Source of the DNA: Siphonodentalium dalli
Lineage: Eukaryota > Mollusca > Scaphopoda > Gadilida > Siphonodentaliidae
Direction of reading: 5' to 3'
Assembly: GCA_032622095.1 (NCBI GenBank)
Contig: CP136069.1
Span: 184,625,122 to 184,689,121 of the forward strand
Length of the DNA stretch: 64,000 bases
Shown here piece by piece: positions 1-11,213 of this stretch; positions within the stretch are counted from its first letter, which is position 1, and every line of letters begins with the position of its first letter. The notes beneath the pieces were generated by a model. That model searched no databases and had not been told where the DNA came from. It was given only the letters and a program-made list of their open reading frames with translations. The position numbers and the translations under genes are program-made.

Positions 1-705
1 TGAATTCCGTCATTTTTCACCGAAACAAGCAATTGTTTACCCCAAAATCGAACCCAGAGTATTGACGGACCAACGAATTATCTTACAGTAGGCGAACATG
101 ATCACTCTTTGTAATATAGTTAAATTCCTAACCAGAAATATATGGAAAAAGTATGAAAATATATGGACAGTAGGACTCCAATTTACTGTTTCCACTTACG
201 AAAAAGCTTATTTTGCCGTTAAAGTAAACAACCTTAGAACATTTCACATTAAGGTAGCATCGGCATATTATCCGCTCTATTAAGACTATTATTTTGATAT
301 ATAATTCGTCTTGTTACTCTTCCTCATGATTCAATTCGAATTATGGCTGATTCTATAGTCCCAGCTAATATATCGAAATAAGGTAGGGGTGTTTTTCAAA
401 GTACTGAATTCCAGTTTTCACTGATTTGATTCATAACAAAACAAATTACCATGGTAACCACATAACATGCCTTAGTTAAACGGCGCCTTACTATTTTAAT
501 TTTTTTTTATTAACAGCATTGAACACTTAAATTGTAACTAAATGAAACTTAGAATTCTTATGAAATTGATTGAATTAACGATGAATATCATGTTGTGAAT
601 TATCCCAGATTTCTCTAATTGTTCGCAAAAAAATTATGTTTATCCGAAAAACAAACACTATAACATAGACATATTCCAAAGTTCTCTGACAAAAAGTAAT
701 CTGCT
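1..705. other. A+T-rich sequence without recognised gene
   Basis: No open frame of convincing length or composition, no splice-bounded exon and no repeat structure that I can support. It may be intergenic or intronic. Confidence 0.5.
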
Positions 706-1599
706 CCATTATAACAGTATATACATACGTATACCGTCATTCTATGTACACATACACACCACCATTATAACAGTATATACTTACGTATACCGTCATTCCA
801 TTTACACACACACCACCATTATAACAGTATATACATACGCATACCGTCATTCCATGCACACATACACACCACCATTATAAAAGTATATACATACGTATAC
901 CGTCATACCATGTACACCACCGCCATTATAACAGTATATACATACGTATACCGTCATTCCATGTACACATACACACCACAATTATAAAAGTATATACATA
1001 CGTATACCGTCATTCCATGTACACCACCACCATTATAACAGTATATACATACGTATACCGTCATTCCATGTACACATACACACCACCATTATAACAGTAT
1101 ATACATACGTATACCGTCATTCCATGCACACATACACACCACCATTATAAAAGTATATACATACGTATACCGTCATTCCATGTACACATACACACCACCA
1201 TTATATAACGGTATATACATACGTATACCGTCATTCCATGTACACATACACACCACCATTATATAACAGGATATACATACGTATACCGTCATTCCATGTA
1301 CACATACACACCACCATTATATAACGGTATATACATACGTATACCGTCATTCCATGTACACATACATACCACCATTATATAACAGGATATACATACGTAT
1401 ACCGTTATTCCATGTACACATACACACCACCATTATAACAATATATACATACGTATACCGTTATTCCATGTACACATACACACCACCATTATAACACTAT
1501 ATACATACGTATACCGTCATTCCATGTACACATACACACCACCATTATACCAGTATATACATACGTATACCGTTATTCCATGTACACATACACACCACC
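706..1599. repeat. 56-bp minisatellite, about 16 copies
   Basis: Direct tandem repeat. The unit is about 56 bp and carries the constant core ACATACGTATACCGTCATTC, followed by a CA-rich spacer. Some units are 58 bp because of an extra TA, and several lose part of the CACATACACA spacer. I count 16 copies of the TATACCGT core. The 58-bp variants cluster between about 1,200 and 1,390, which suggests local amplification of variant units. No coding potential. Confidence 0.93.
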
Positions 1600-2850
1600 C
1601 GTGACGATACAATCGCTCCTTATGTATCCATACCCCAACCAAATATACCTCACCGATTATCACACTGTCGTTCCCTTTATACTTATACACCTAACAGATT
1701 TGATTGAGTGACGTGTTTTCGAACCCGCGACCTGTTATCACATGTCAAATAAAGGTTTGAATATGTATATAAATCTGACTTGTGTTCTATGTGATGTATG
1801 TCTCTGTCTCTACGTATTTTTATGGAGTCTTCGTAACAAAACACCCACTGATTCAAAGAATTGCATACCTTAAGTGATTAGCGTCCAGTCAGTTGTGACA
1901 AATCATTTGAAAATGACGTCATATTTGGGCCAACAAATTCGAAACAGACTGTATTTGATGGTCACATTGTGCGCGTTAATGTTTCTTCTGTACGACAAGC
2001 CTATAAAATTCACTAAGTTGTCAATGTTTTCCCACAAGAAGTAACGATAGTTTGTGGTTTAGAGTAAATTTCCGCTGCCATCTTGGCCGACTCCGGTTTG
2101 GTGACATCTTATTGCAGCATCGATCGAACAAATATAATTTCGGCCAATTTGGCCGGTTACTTCATGTGACTTTTTCATCTGACGTGTGTGTCGGATAATT
2201 GATCTGGAGGATTTATGTAAATGTTAGCCCAAACTACATTTCCAAGTAACGATGGTTTTGTTGTTTATTTTGAGGAATAATACCGCGTCAGATGAATTCA
2301 GCCCAAATATGTTAACAGTTGTCGTGTCAAACATTCGGCAGTAGGTTAGCGTTATTTAGTATTTGTGGATGTCCTTTAACATGGGGAAAATAGACTAACT
2401 GCGCTTGAACGAGCATGTGAATTTGTCGTTTTTAATGTACAGCAACTTGATAATCAATAACAGAGGCATTCTCTGTCAAATAAGGTCGCTCTATTTACGG
2501 TATTAATTGCGGAACTTTCTAAAGTAAACTACGCGTAAACGGATACATACGGTAAATTCTAGAATGTGCCGGAATCGGCCTAATCGCCCCAGGGCCAACT
2601 CGCCCAGTCGACGTGTGTCAATTCGGTACCTACTATAACATGTACCCGAGTCCGATACGGAATAAAAGATGTATACGGGTGTTATATAGCGTTTGGTCCG
2701 TTGTTTCTCAATGAATATTATTGAAATTTGGTGTATATGTCCGGGCTGGGACATGGAATACAACAACGTTTGAATTGTTTTTAAATTTACAAATTTGTTG
2801 ATTTTATTCAATTTGTTTTCGTTCTGAAAACACACTATAAAGTGTATATA
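1600..2850. other. Unassigned sequence
   Basis: No gene recognised. A 124-residue reverse-strand open frame at 2503-2877 has no recognisable motif and runs into the duplicated sequence that follows, so I treat it as chance. Confidence 0.45.
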
Positions 2851-3155
2851 ATATAATAACGAACACGAGACATACATAATTTATAAACTGTTAACAAAAG
2901 ATATCAAATTCAATACATGACAAAGATGACTCAGTGGAGTTTATAAAGTGAACATAAAAACATTGAGGTAAGAATCTTTTTAAGGAATGCAACTTTATTT
3001 AATGATAATAAACACATAAATTAAAATAACAAACATGAGACATACATGATTTATAAACTGTTAACAAAAGATATCAAACTCAATACATGACAAAGATGAC
3101 TCAGTGAAGTTTATAAAGTGAACATAAAAATATTAAGGTAAGAATCTTTTTAAGC
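2851..3155. repeat. Tandem duplication, period 170 bp
   Basis: About 133 bp starting near 2,851 recurs 170 bp downstream, starting near 3,021. Both copies contain TTATAAACTGTTAACAAAAG and, further on, GGTAAGAATCTTTTTAAG. A few substitutions separate them. The remaining 37 bp of the period is less conserved. Confidence 0.85.
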
Positions 3156-3175
3156 ATTACTAAACCGTTTAGCAC

Positions 3176-3330
3176 AGACCACAGTCCACTTCACTCATCC
3201 GATCATCACCAAACTTCATATTTATCTTGATATTGATCTATCAGATGAGAGCTATCAAATATTTTTTTAATTTCATAGGAAAAAATGGTCGCCAGCGGCC
3301 ATATTGCATTTACGTTATATTTTATCGCGT
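3176..3330 (+). repeat. Dispersed repeat, GGCCATATTG family (copy 1)
   Basis: Contains CCGATCATCACCAAACTTCA and, about 100 bp later, GTCGCCAGCGGCCATATTG. The same two blocks in the same order occur twice in tandem at 21,525-21,860 and in decayed form at 4,040-4,250. This defines a dispersed family with a unit of about 165 bp. Function unknown. Confidence 0.65.
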
Positions 3331-4039
3331 CATGTCGATATCTAGTATTGCTCCATTGACTGTAACAGATGAAATTATTCCCCTCTTCGGATAGAGTGTC
3401 ACTGAAACTTTATTTTGTCAGACTGTCTGTATAATCACTGATTATATATGGCAATAATCTGTAATAAGATGTAGCACTATTTTATTTTATATTTACATGC
3501 AGTGCTGTTTTTATACATCAATTCTAATCCCCCTAGATCATCATGTGATCGATCATACATCGCGCGAGGACCTGGTTGAATTAAGGGGGTTTTATGGATC
3601 ACTTCTGTCCTCAAGCTAGATTATACTTATGACATTTAATGGCATGTTACTAACGTGGAGGGTTAGATATGCTTGAGAAACCACCACTCTTTAATTCACA
3701 CCAAGTTCTCAGCTGTCATGTTCGGATATTAGAACCCATAGCCATGATATATGGTTTATTTTGTGTATACTAGTAATATAGTTATTTTCAGTACCTTTAT
3801 ATACCAGTACTGTGTATAACAATGCATATAAATTAATCCATGTATACATGTATATTGATTCAACGGATTCAGTGGTTTTGTCCATCAGTCTATCAAATTT
3901 GCGGGGAAAACATGGCCACAAGCAGTACACCCTGCTAAATTTCGAATTTGAATCAATTGGCGCACCCTGCAGCCAGCTTTTATTGGAGAACTTTTTCTTA
4001 TGTGGATATTTTGGGTCACCGCTAGATGTGAGCCATATT

Positions 4040-4250
4040 TTGTTCTCAAACTGTCCTTGTGAAGACATCACTGCCAGCGGTGATCTTCAATTTTACTATT
4101 TTTATGGCTAAATAATTTGGTTGATCCTACAGACGAGACCCCTTGTCCGATCGTCATCAGATTCCACAATTATCTTCTGGATAACCAGGGTGAGAGTAAT
4201 CTAATTTTCCCGAATTTCGTTAAAAAACATTACCACAGGCAGCAATTTGG
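4040..4250 (+). repeat. Dispersed repeat, GGCCATATTG family (decayed copy)
   Basis: Retains a CACTGCCAGCGGTGATCTT block and a CCGATCGTCATCAGATTCCA block, recognisably related to the repeats at 3,176 and 21,525 but more diverged. Confidence 0.5.
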
Positions 4251-4568
4251 TATCTTACTCTTTGATCCTCTTTTGCATGACTGAATTGTTTAGCAACTGT
4301 ACAGACATATCCCTCATCTGGTTTTTATATACATGTATATCTCTTCATGCGGATAGCCAGTATTACGTAGGTACTTCAACTTTCTGCATTCCTGTCATCA
4401 TTTGAAATATAAAAATTTACCTGATACATGCACCCTTCAAAATTTGTTTCGTCGTATCTATTTTAATGACCCGTATGGTAATATTGATACAGATATATTT
4501 GTCAAACATTTCTTTGTACAATATACAGGTATTTAGTTTGTAACTAAATCTAGAAATATATAATAGTA

Positions 4569-5067
4569 GCTCGTGGACCCCACTTCGTCCGGGATGTTCC
4601 CCTCTGATTTTCGGAGAAATGCGCGATTTAACCTTGAATTGACTATTTTAAAGGTGAAGGTCATGTCGGGGTCACGATTTGACCCGTCCAAAACACTCCC
4701 CGGACAAAAGTCACGACAAAAGTACCCGTCGAAATCCGCCCGGCTTTATACCCGATTTGACCTTGAATTGACAATTTTGAATGTCAAGATCAGGTCAGGG
4801 TCATGATTTGACCCACCCGAAACACTCCTGGGACAAAAGTAACAGTAGGTATCAAATTTCGTTGAAATACTTCCGTTTTACCAGATTTGACCTTGAATTG
4901 ATCTTTTTGAATGTCAAAGTCAGGTCGGGATCAAGATTTGACCCGTCCAAAATACTCCCTGGAAATAATTTCCCCTAGGTATCAAATTTCGTCAAATCTG
5001 TCCGGCAGTTTTCCCGGCCATAGCTAACAGACAAACAGACAGACAAATGTCCAAAATATATATTAAA
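4569..5067 (-). mobile_element. Helitron-like non-autonomous relic, type B
   Basis: A diverged, inverted copy of the type B unit of the 29.9-64 kb array. Read on the minus strand it runs from an ATATATATTTTGGAC start and a (CTGT)n tract, through repeated blocks of TCAAGGTCAAATC and GGACGGGTCAAATC, to a GGACGAAGTGGGGTCCACGAG end. The terminal tetranucleotide is CTAC instead of CTAG, a decay product. It abuts the next relic directly. It shows that the family is older than the array and lies in both orientations. Confidence 0.75.
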
Positions 5068-5450
5068 CTAGCTGATGTACTCGACTTCGTTCGGGCTAGT
5101 TAGGGATTTTTTTTGTGATCGCCTCCATCTGGACAGTACCCAGTATATACAGCGTCTGGCCAAACTATTGTTCAATTGGTCCAGAAACATGCCTATATCA
5201 GCACGTTCGAGAACATGGTCCCACGTGAAATTGGACCCGTCCATATTGCTCCCGGGATCGAAGTAGTCCTACACACAAATTTTTAGTCGGATCGGTCAAG
5301 GTCCAGAAACATGCCTATGAGCGAGGTCAAGTTGACACGTTAAATACCAAATTCGAGCAGTGTTAGAGTCTATAACACATACACACATGCATTCACGCAT
5401 ACACACATACATACATACATACAGACAGGTGTTTCAAAATGTATAATCGA
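5068..5450 (-). mobile_element. Helitron-like non-autonomous relic
   Basis: On the minus strand it begins TCGATTATACATTTTG, preceded by a host A, passes through a (CTGT)/(ATGT) microsatellite, and ends CATCAGCTAG at 5,071-5,068, immediately before the relic at 5,067-4,569. The A|TC start and CTAG end fit Helitron termini. The 3' hairpin is degenerate. The interior has no counterpart elsewhere in the window. Confidence 0.65.
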
Positions 5451-6243
5451 TAGCTACAACAATTCTATGGTAGATAGTTCACGGCCGACCTGATGCATGC
5501 ATCTTAGTTTTCTTGTTGTTATTGTTACACACATTATCCGCCGTCAGTGGTGGATAATAATCACACCGGTCACCCGCGTATAACCAACCCGGTGGAGTAC
5601 CCATTGGCACGGACATCCGTTCGTCTGATAAATGTTTTGGTGTCAACAAAATGTGAGTTTATTTATTTATATGCATTTCATTTATAATTATATCCGGTTT
5701 AATATTACGAAAATAAATCCATTCCAATATTTGTGTGTGTTGATAATCTGATATGTTTGCTTTCTTTGAATAACCTCGTTGTATTCAGTGATAACTACAG
5801 CGAAAATGGAAATAACAGTATTAATCGCCTTTTTTTACTAATAACAACTGGCGCCGAACGGATCAAAGTGGCCATAATATATTATATGATGTGTACCCCA
5901 CAAACGGTGTTTCACCTGATGCATAATTCTCATGAAACAGTCTCTTGAAAAAACGTCGATTGAAAAACATTTGTACCAACAACTCGGTGCCAAGTACCGC
6001 TGTTGCGGTGAGAAATCCGTTTTGAGTACCAACCGACTCGGTGTTAAAGTTTCCCAAAATTGCAATATTTCTTGAATTTAGGACACGTCGGACAGATTAT
6101 AACTCTGGAATATAGCATGGCATTAAACGGTATATGGAATTAGATGGAAGTGATGGGGTTTCAACCGATTTTCCCGTCTGGCTGTCTTTTAAAAACATTT
6201 ATTAGTTCCAGGATTATATTTTATGCATCTTAACGTTATTTTT
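5451..6243. other. Unassigned sequence
   Basis: No gene recognised. Positions 5,554-5,580 hold an inverted match to the GGTGATACGCGGGTGACCGG block at about 9,990 inside the 2.93-kb duplication, so a fragment of that repeat lies here. Confidence 0.4.
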
Positions 6244-6261
6244 TACATTTATTTTTTCCAG
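6243..6261 (+). promoter_or_regulatory. Candidate 3' splice acceptor
   Basis: A T-rich tract ending TTTTTTCCAG, seven bases before the ATG of the 122-aa open frame. The best local acceptor by eye; no matching donor was identified. Confidence 0.4.
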
Positions 6262-6268
6262 AAATGAT

Positions 6269-6637
6269 ATGGCAGATCATGACCAGACACCATTCGGATG
6301 TCACCGCTGTCGACTCTTTTTCAACACCTTGGAGTCGGCAGTCGAAAACGCCATCAACCACCATCAAAATGAGGAACTAGAATACGTCAAATTAACATTA
6401 AATCACACACCAGGACACAACGGATACCAACGTATAAAACATCCTGGATTAATACCATCGGAAATATCAAAAAGTAATCGGGAAATAGTTGTGTCCGTGG
6501 ACGACGGGATAACGCTGCGCGAATACCATCTATATATAGCTACATTTAAGAAAAGAAAAATATCCGTATCTAATGACCATAGCTATACCACCACCAATAC
6601 CGAAGACGACTCAGCAATAACATCAACACCACATTGA
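6269..6637 (+). CDS. Hypothetical protein, 122 aa, zinc-finger-like N-terminus
   Basis: Not recognised as a named family. The open frame starts with an ATG at 6,269, just after a pyrimidine tract ending in CAG at 6,243-6,261 that looks like a 3' splice acceptor, so this is probably an exon rather than a whole gene. Near the N-terminus, residues 10-32 hold Cys-x2-Cys, then an aromatic/hydrophobic stretch, then His-His, a spacing reminiscent of a C2H2-type zinc-binding unit. The rest is polar, with a basic KKRK cluster near residue 93 and a Ser/Thr-rich acidic tail. The frame closes with TGA at 6,635-6,637, and an AATAAA lies at 7,079-7,084. Coding status is moderate to weak: composition is protein-like, but there is no second exon to confirm it. 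Confidence 0.45.
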   Translation: MADHDQTPFGCHRCRLFFNTLESAVENAINHHQNEELEYVKLTLNHTPGHNGYQRIKHPGLIPSEISKSNREIVVSVDDGITLREYHLYIATFKKRKISVSNDHSYTTTNTEDDSAITSTPH

Positions 6638-6681
6638 TCAACAATAATGGTGATAACGAGCAAGGCACCACCACCGCCATC

Positions 6682-6682
6682 T

Positions 6683-6712
<30 letters not shown>
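6682..6712 (+). repeat. (CAA)n microsatellite
   Basis: About ten copies of CAA just downstream of the stop of the 122-aa open frame. Confidence 0.9.
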
Positions 6713-6714
<2 letters not shown>

Positions 6715-7124
6715 ACCAGAGCCTCAGGATTCCAGAAATTATCAGCTCGGATCCAGCATGTGTTATCGGATCAACCACATCGAGTTGGAGCTTGTACATG
6801 TAACACAAACTGTCAATCTTTGAGTTTAATTTTCAACGTTACACTAATATGGTTGGCCATTTCAAATAATTGACATTTCAGTCCACAATATATCTGACAC
6901 AAATCGACTAATCTGCAATTGCCAAGTAAAGTGGCATGCATGACATTTCCAACTATTGGCCATATTGACAAACTTTGGCGGAGTAGACACTCAAATCCCT
7001 TAACCAATGTTCCATAATAAACAGTTATCAATTAATGTTTTACCCATAATGATAGCCAACTTCTCCCCGTTAACGCTCAATAAATGAGCGTGTCGACATG
7101 GGGTAGTTTTGTTAATTTCTTTCA

Positions 7125-7345
7125 ACAATCAGGGGGGGGGGGGGGGGGGTCGGAAAAAATTTCCAGGCACGTATGAACAGTTTAATTTTTTCCGGCCTCG
7201 ATGAACCCACCACCCAATTTCTTTCGTTTCCGGCCTTTTTTCCAGGCAATTTTGGACACCCACCCTTTTTTTCCGTTTCAGGATTTTTTTGCTGGTCAGT
7301 TTTGGACACCCACCCCCTAAATTTGAGAAAATTATCAATTGGCCA
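7125..7345 (+). mobile_element. Poly-G element (forward copy)
   Basis: Starts with CAATCA and an uninterrupted run of 18 G at 7,132-7,149, then GTCGGAAAAAATTTCCAGG. Three imperfect blocks follow with TTTCCGG or TTTCAGG and GGACACCCACCC. The same G-run plus TTTCCAGGCACGTATGA block occurs inverted at 8,437-8,500 and 11,376-11,437, so it is a dispersed family. No terminal repeats or coding potential seen. Confidence 0.6.
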
Positions 7346-7369
7346 ACCAAATAGCTGATTATCCTACAT

Positions 7370-8274
7370 TATCATAGTTTATTGCGCGAGATTTTAATAA
7401 ACAGTGCATAATGAAGATAACGTTACTATTGAAATTTATCATATAAGTGTCATTAATCAAGAAATGTGTCAACATAATCACATTTCTAGGGATAGACAGA
7501 GTGCCAAAGTTTTTATTAACATTCATTTTCATAATATATAGTCACATGATCTAGTCACATAATCACATTTGAGTATTCTACAGACTACATGGTACAACAC
7601 ATTTCAGATTATTTGATATTTTGATATTTGCTATGTGATATATTACTTGAACCAAATTGTTTATCAAAACATGTGGAAATACAACCGTTCATTCCAGTTC
7701 ATCCTAGTTTGAAGAATAATGCTAATACCAAACATAACCATGATATACCCGCATGACTCTTATTGGGGCATCTCAGAAACCAGAACTGAGGAAACATGTT
7801 ATAGCATGTAATGGCAGGCTGGTAGCCACTGCCTGAAGTAATAGCTTCGTAATAATTGGGAATAACATATGGTTGGATAGCCCAATCTCACTTCTTTTTT
7901 GCTCACGATATCAGTGATGATGACATCTTTGATACTGTGATTAACATTACAAGCTGATCCACATTAACTTGGAAAACAATTTGAAATTTTTCAAGCTGGC
8001 CCGACTGGCCTTCAATTTATATGTTAAGATTTTATGTTTTACGTTGTCAAAAGTCTATTTTATTCCATTATTTATTATATCTTTATTTCCATGTCACATA
8101 TGGTCAAGTGTGCTTTCATTTTATTGCTTATTTTCAGCTGAGTTCTGCATAGTTATTCTTATTTTGTTGTATCAGTAGATGGAATCCTGATTAAATTTTA
8201 TGTTTCCATTTCCAATACCTGTATAGCGCAGTTTCTTGTTCTATCAAGTTGAATTTGGGTTATTGTTGGCCATT
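7370..8274. other. Unassigned A+T-rich sequence
   Basis: A 69-aa hydrophobic open frame at 7,969-8,178 is T-rich and probably chance. Nothing else recognised. Confidence 0.4.
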
Positions 8275-8399
8275 GTGAAACTGATCCAACTTCTGATAAC
8301 ATATATATATAGTATAGCATTGCTATTAACTATGTATGAGCTGTTTCTGTTCAAAACACATCAAAATAAGACTCAATAGCAGAAATGGAGAAAAACAAA

Positions 8400-8500
8400 A
8401 TTGGCACATGGAAAAAACTGCTTTTCGGACCCGAGAGACACACACCCACCCCATCATACGTGCCTGGAAATTTTGTCCGACCCCCCCCCCCCCCTGCAAC
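8400..8500 (-). mobile_element. Poly-G element (inverted copy)
   Basis: On the minus strand: CAATCGG-type flank, then G14, GTCGGACAAAATTTCCAGG and CACGTATGA, matching 7,125-7,180. Copied again at 11,339-11,437 by the segmental duplication, with a 12-base run. Confidence 0.6.
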
Positions 8501-9382
8501 AATCGGAAATTGTATTCATCACACAACGTTATTGGAAACGTTATGTACACTAAGTATATAATAGATTCATATTGTTTCCATTGTTTGATTTTCCAAACAG
8601 TAATTAAGGGGGGTATGTTGTTTTCAGAAGAACGAAAGCATATTTATTTTTTATAAATTTTGTCTGAAATGGCCATCAGTTGAACATATTACAACCTTAG
8701 TTTGGAAAATGTCCAAGAGTTGATGAGTTTGAAATGCCAGTTGGAAATTTCCAACCAAGGTTGATGTAATGGTATGTCAACTCTATGGATTTGGTCTGGC
8801 TGTTTGTGGATGGGTGCAGTTGGAAATCCCCCCCCCCACTGGGATCTGACAGCCACGTCCTTTGACCCATAAGTGTGTTAGTAGTATGCAAACAATACCC
8901 AGGTTTTTACAACAAACGAAATTGGAAGACATTGCTTTATTGTGAACACTTAATTCGTTGTCTTCTGTCTGTGGTTTGTATTGCCAGTGTTGTACTTGTA
9001 GACCATGCCACATTCACAACTGAATGTGGTCCCACTATGTGCGGCAATTCTCAGTCTAGTAATAACTAGACCAAGGTTTCCTTACAGTCAAATAAGTTGA
9101 AAGTAATGAAAATTAGGTCTGGTTTTAATAAGACTGTGCAATTCTGTGAACTTTTAAACTGTTTGCGTCAGAGTAACACAGCGTACATTCTGAGGATGAG
9201 CAGCCAGAGTTTCCACCGCATGCTTTTGCATGACGTTGCGGGTACTCTTTAGCGGTAAACGTGTTCCCGCGCGACTTACTTTTATATGAACATGAGCCAG
9301 TTTGTCTATTCACGTGTGTCTGGAACACCGTATTCTTGTAAAATTATTTTGTTCTTAGTGACAAACCCCTGACCAGACAAAT

Positions 9383-9745
9383 ATGCGGAGCTTCTGTCAC
9401 CATTTATTAATCAATACATTGTTGTTGTTATTGTTTTTGTTGAAATGTTACCTGGAAAGAGAAACAAAAAGACTTTTAAATCAGGAAAACAATTTGGACG
9501 TTTGCAAAATATCCGCACCAGTGGGTACTTCAACGGCGACAATAGGTACTTTCACAAGAAATTACACCGATTTGTTGATACTCATAAAATTATCGACAGC
9601 AATTATTCAAATCCATAATTTGGCGTTTTGTATGATTCTAACACCCGACAAGGACTTGTTCCTGTCAAAAGTAATACACATCTTTCCGAATAGCTTCAGG
9701 ATGACATGGACAATTGAACACGGTTGTGATTATATCAATATTTAG
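9383..9745 (+). CDS. Hypothetical 120-aa open frame
   Basis: Not recognised. An ATG-started frame with a strongly hydrophobic Leu-rich stretch at residues 8-21, which could act as a signal or anchor segment. No domain, cysteine pattern or splice evidence is visible. It is preserved in the duplicate at 12,319-12,681, but the two copies are too young for that to indicate selection. It may be chance. Confidence 0.15.
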   Translation: MRSFCHHLLINTLLLLLFLLKCYLERETKRLLNQENNLDVCKISAPVGTSTATIGTFTRNYTDLLILIKLSTAIIQIHNLAFCMILTPDKDLFLSKVIHIFPNSFRMTWTIEHGCDYINI

Positions 9746-10287
9746 TCAGAATTATTCCCTCAGACTGTAAAATTTTCCAAATAATCCTTTCAAATCATTA
9801 GAAAAGTCACGATTTAAATGGGTCAGAGAATTTCTATCAACGAGTGATAATCCATCTGTATAATATGTGGTTAACTGTTTTTTCTGGGATATCGATTTGC
9901 AGTCATTTTAGCGATGTTAGCGTACGTATATCTTCTTCCATCGCACGGGATAAGCTTGACCGGATCCTCGATCGGCGGTACGATCACCGGGTTGGTGATA
10001 CGCGGGTGACCGGTGTGATAATGCCCCAGACGAAAAACCTAGCGTAAAAAAGTTGGATGAGAGCGAGCTATGTTCGCTATCCCATTGAGGGAACATTCCG
10101 CTTTATTAAAGTATGTATCGTCCGATTTGGTGATACCTTCCGGGTTGGTGATACCAGGTAGAAGGGGGGTGATACATTCGGGGGAAATTTCAGTTGGAGA
10201 AAAGCGCCAAGCACACAGACAATATATGGAATGTATCTCACGTTCTAAACTAAACACCAGGCTATTTATCTGTATCTGTATCTATGT

Positions 10288-10318
10288 ATGTCTGTCTGTC
10301 TGTCTGTCTGTCTGTGTT
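10288..10318 (+). repeat. (CTGT)n microsatellite
   Basis: Tetranucleotide run at the start of the dimeric-repeat element, in the place where the Helitron-like units of the main array carry theirs. The copy near 13,224 is two units shorter. Confidence 0.85.
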
Positions 10319-10459
10319 CTATATAAATCACAGGGGACCATCTAGATGGCACCAAAGGGGTCTAACAGGGGTAACTTTTTACGAGAAAGATAATGGTGCG
10401 GGTTAGAAATTTCTGAAGTGACACCGTTGTTGTCAGGGGCAGAAAGGGAGAAGGGCAGA

Positions 10460-11213
10460 ATTTTTTTTCGTCGATTGTTACCAAACTTATATATAATCAT
10501 CCCCATGATATGAGGAATCTAATGGTGTTTTTATATATGGCAAAAGTTGCGCCGTTCGAGTCAGGGATGCACGGAAAGTGAGATGGGCACCAAAATCGAT
10601 TTCCATCAAATTGATACACATTCTTCTCCATGATACAAGGAATCTAATTGTGTGATTTAAAGACGTCAAATTGGTGTCGTTTGGATAAGAGATTGAGGGG
10701 TTGGCACTAAATTTGATAAGAATTGGTTTAGTCGCCGATTGCCACCAAACTTATATAATATCATTCACATGGTATAGGGAGTATAATGGTGTGGCTTAAA
10801 GCTGTCAAAAGTGGCGTCATTCGAGTCAGGGGTGCAATGAAAGGAAGAGCGGCACCAAAATTGATACACAATATTTTATCGCCAATTTCCACCAAATTGA
10901 TACACATTCTTATCCATGACATGAGGAATCTAATCATCTGATTGAAAGACGCCATATTGGTGCTGTTTGTGTGAGAGATGGTGCAGGGGGTGGGTGGGCA
11001 CTAAATTTGATAAAAATTTGTTTACTCGCCGACTAGCAACACACTTATGAATAACCATCTCCATGATATCAGGAGTATAATTGTGTGGTTTAAAGATGTC
11101 AAAAGTGGGGCCATTCGAGTCAGGAGTGCAACGGAGGTTGAGATAGAGAAAAAAAAATTGATAAACAATATGTTTAGCGCCGATTTCCACGAAATTGATA
11201 CAAATTCTTCTCC
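10460..11213 (+). repeat. Dimeric core repeats, about 280 bp
   Basis: Alternating blocks of about 140 bp. One half carries CACCAAACTTATATA and CATTCGAGTCAGG, the other CAAATTGATACACATTCTT and GAGGAATCTAAT. GAGTCAGG recurs near 10,557, 10,823 and 11,114. Array positioned after a CTGT microsatellite, like core repeats in pearl/DINE-type elements, but no clean CTAG end is seen. Confidence 0.75.

Larger units (their letters stand above)
8275..11213. repeat. 2.94-kb tandem duplication, copy 1
   Basis: Nearly identical to 11,214-14,141 in direct orientation. Visible differences are a few substitutions (for example near 9,326 and 10,586) and length changes in homopolymers and in the CTGT microsatellite at 10,288-10,318. 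Contents: an inverted poly-G element (C14 at 8,481-8,494), a C10 run at 8,828-8,837, a 120-aa open frame at 9,383-9,745, a GGTGATAC-rich stretch at 9,959-10,175, and dimeric repeats from 10,460 onward. Confidence 0.97.

Noticed and set aside
2503-2877. 124-aa reverse-strand open frame
   Set aside because: Composition follows local A+T content, no motif or splice signals, and it ends in the tandem duplication.
3709-4111. Overlapping open frames of 120 and 99 aa on opposite strands
   Set aside because: Mutually overlapping, partly within a dispersed repeat, no recognisable protein feature.
6634-6873. 79-aa frame with poly-Asn
   Set aside because: No ATG start; the Asn run is the translation of a CAA microsatellite in one frame.
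9125-9328. Cys-containing 67-aa reverse-strand frame, repeated at 12,061-12,249
   Set aside because: Cysteine spacing fits no domain I know; its presence in both copies only reflects the recent duplication, and the start differs between copies.
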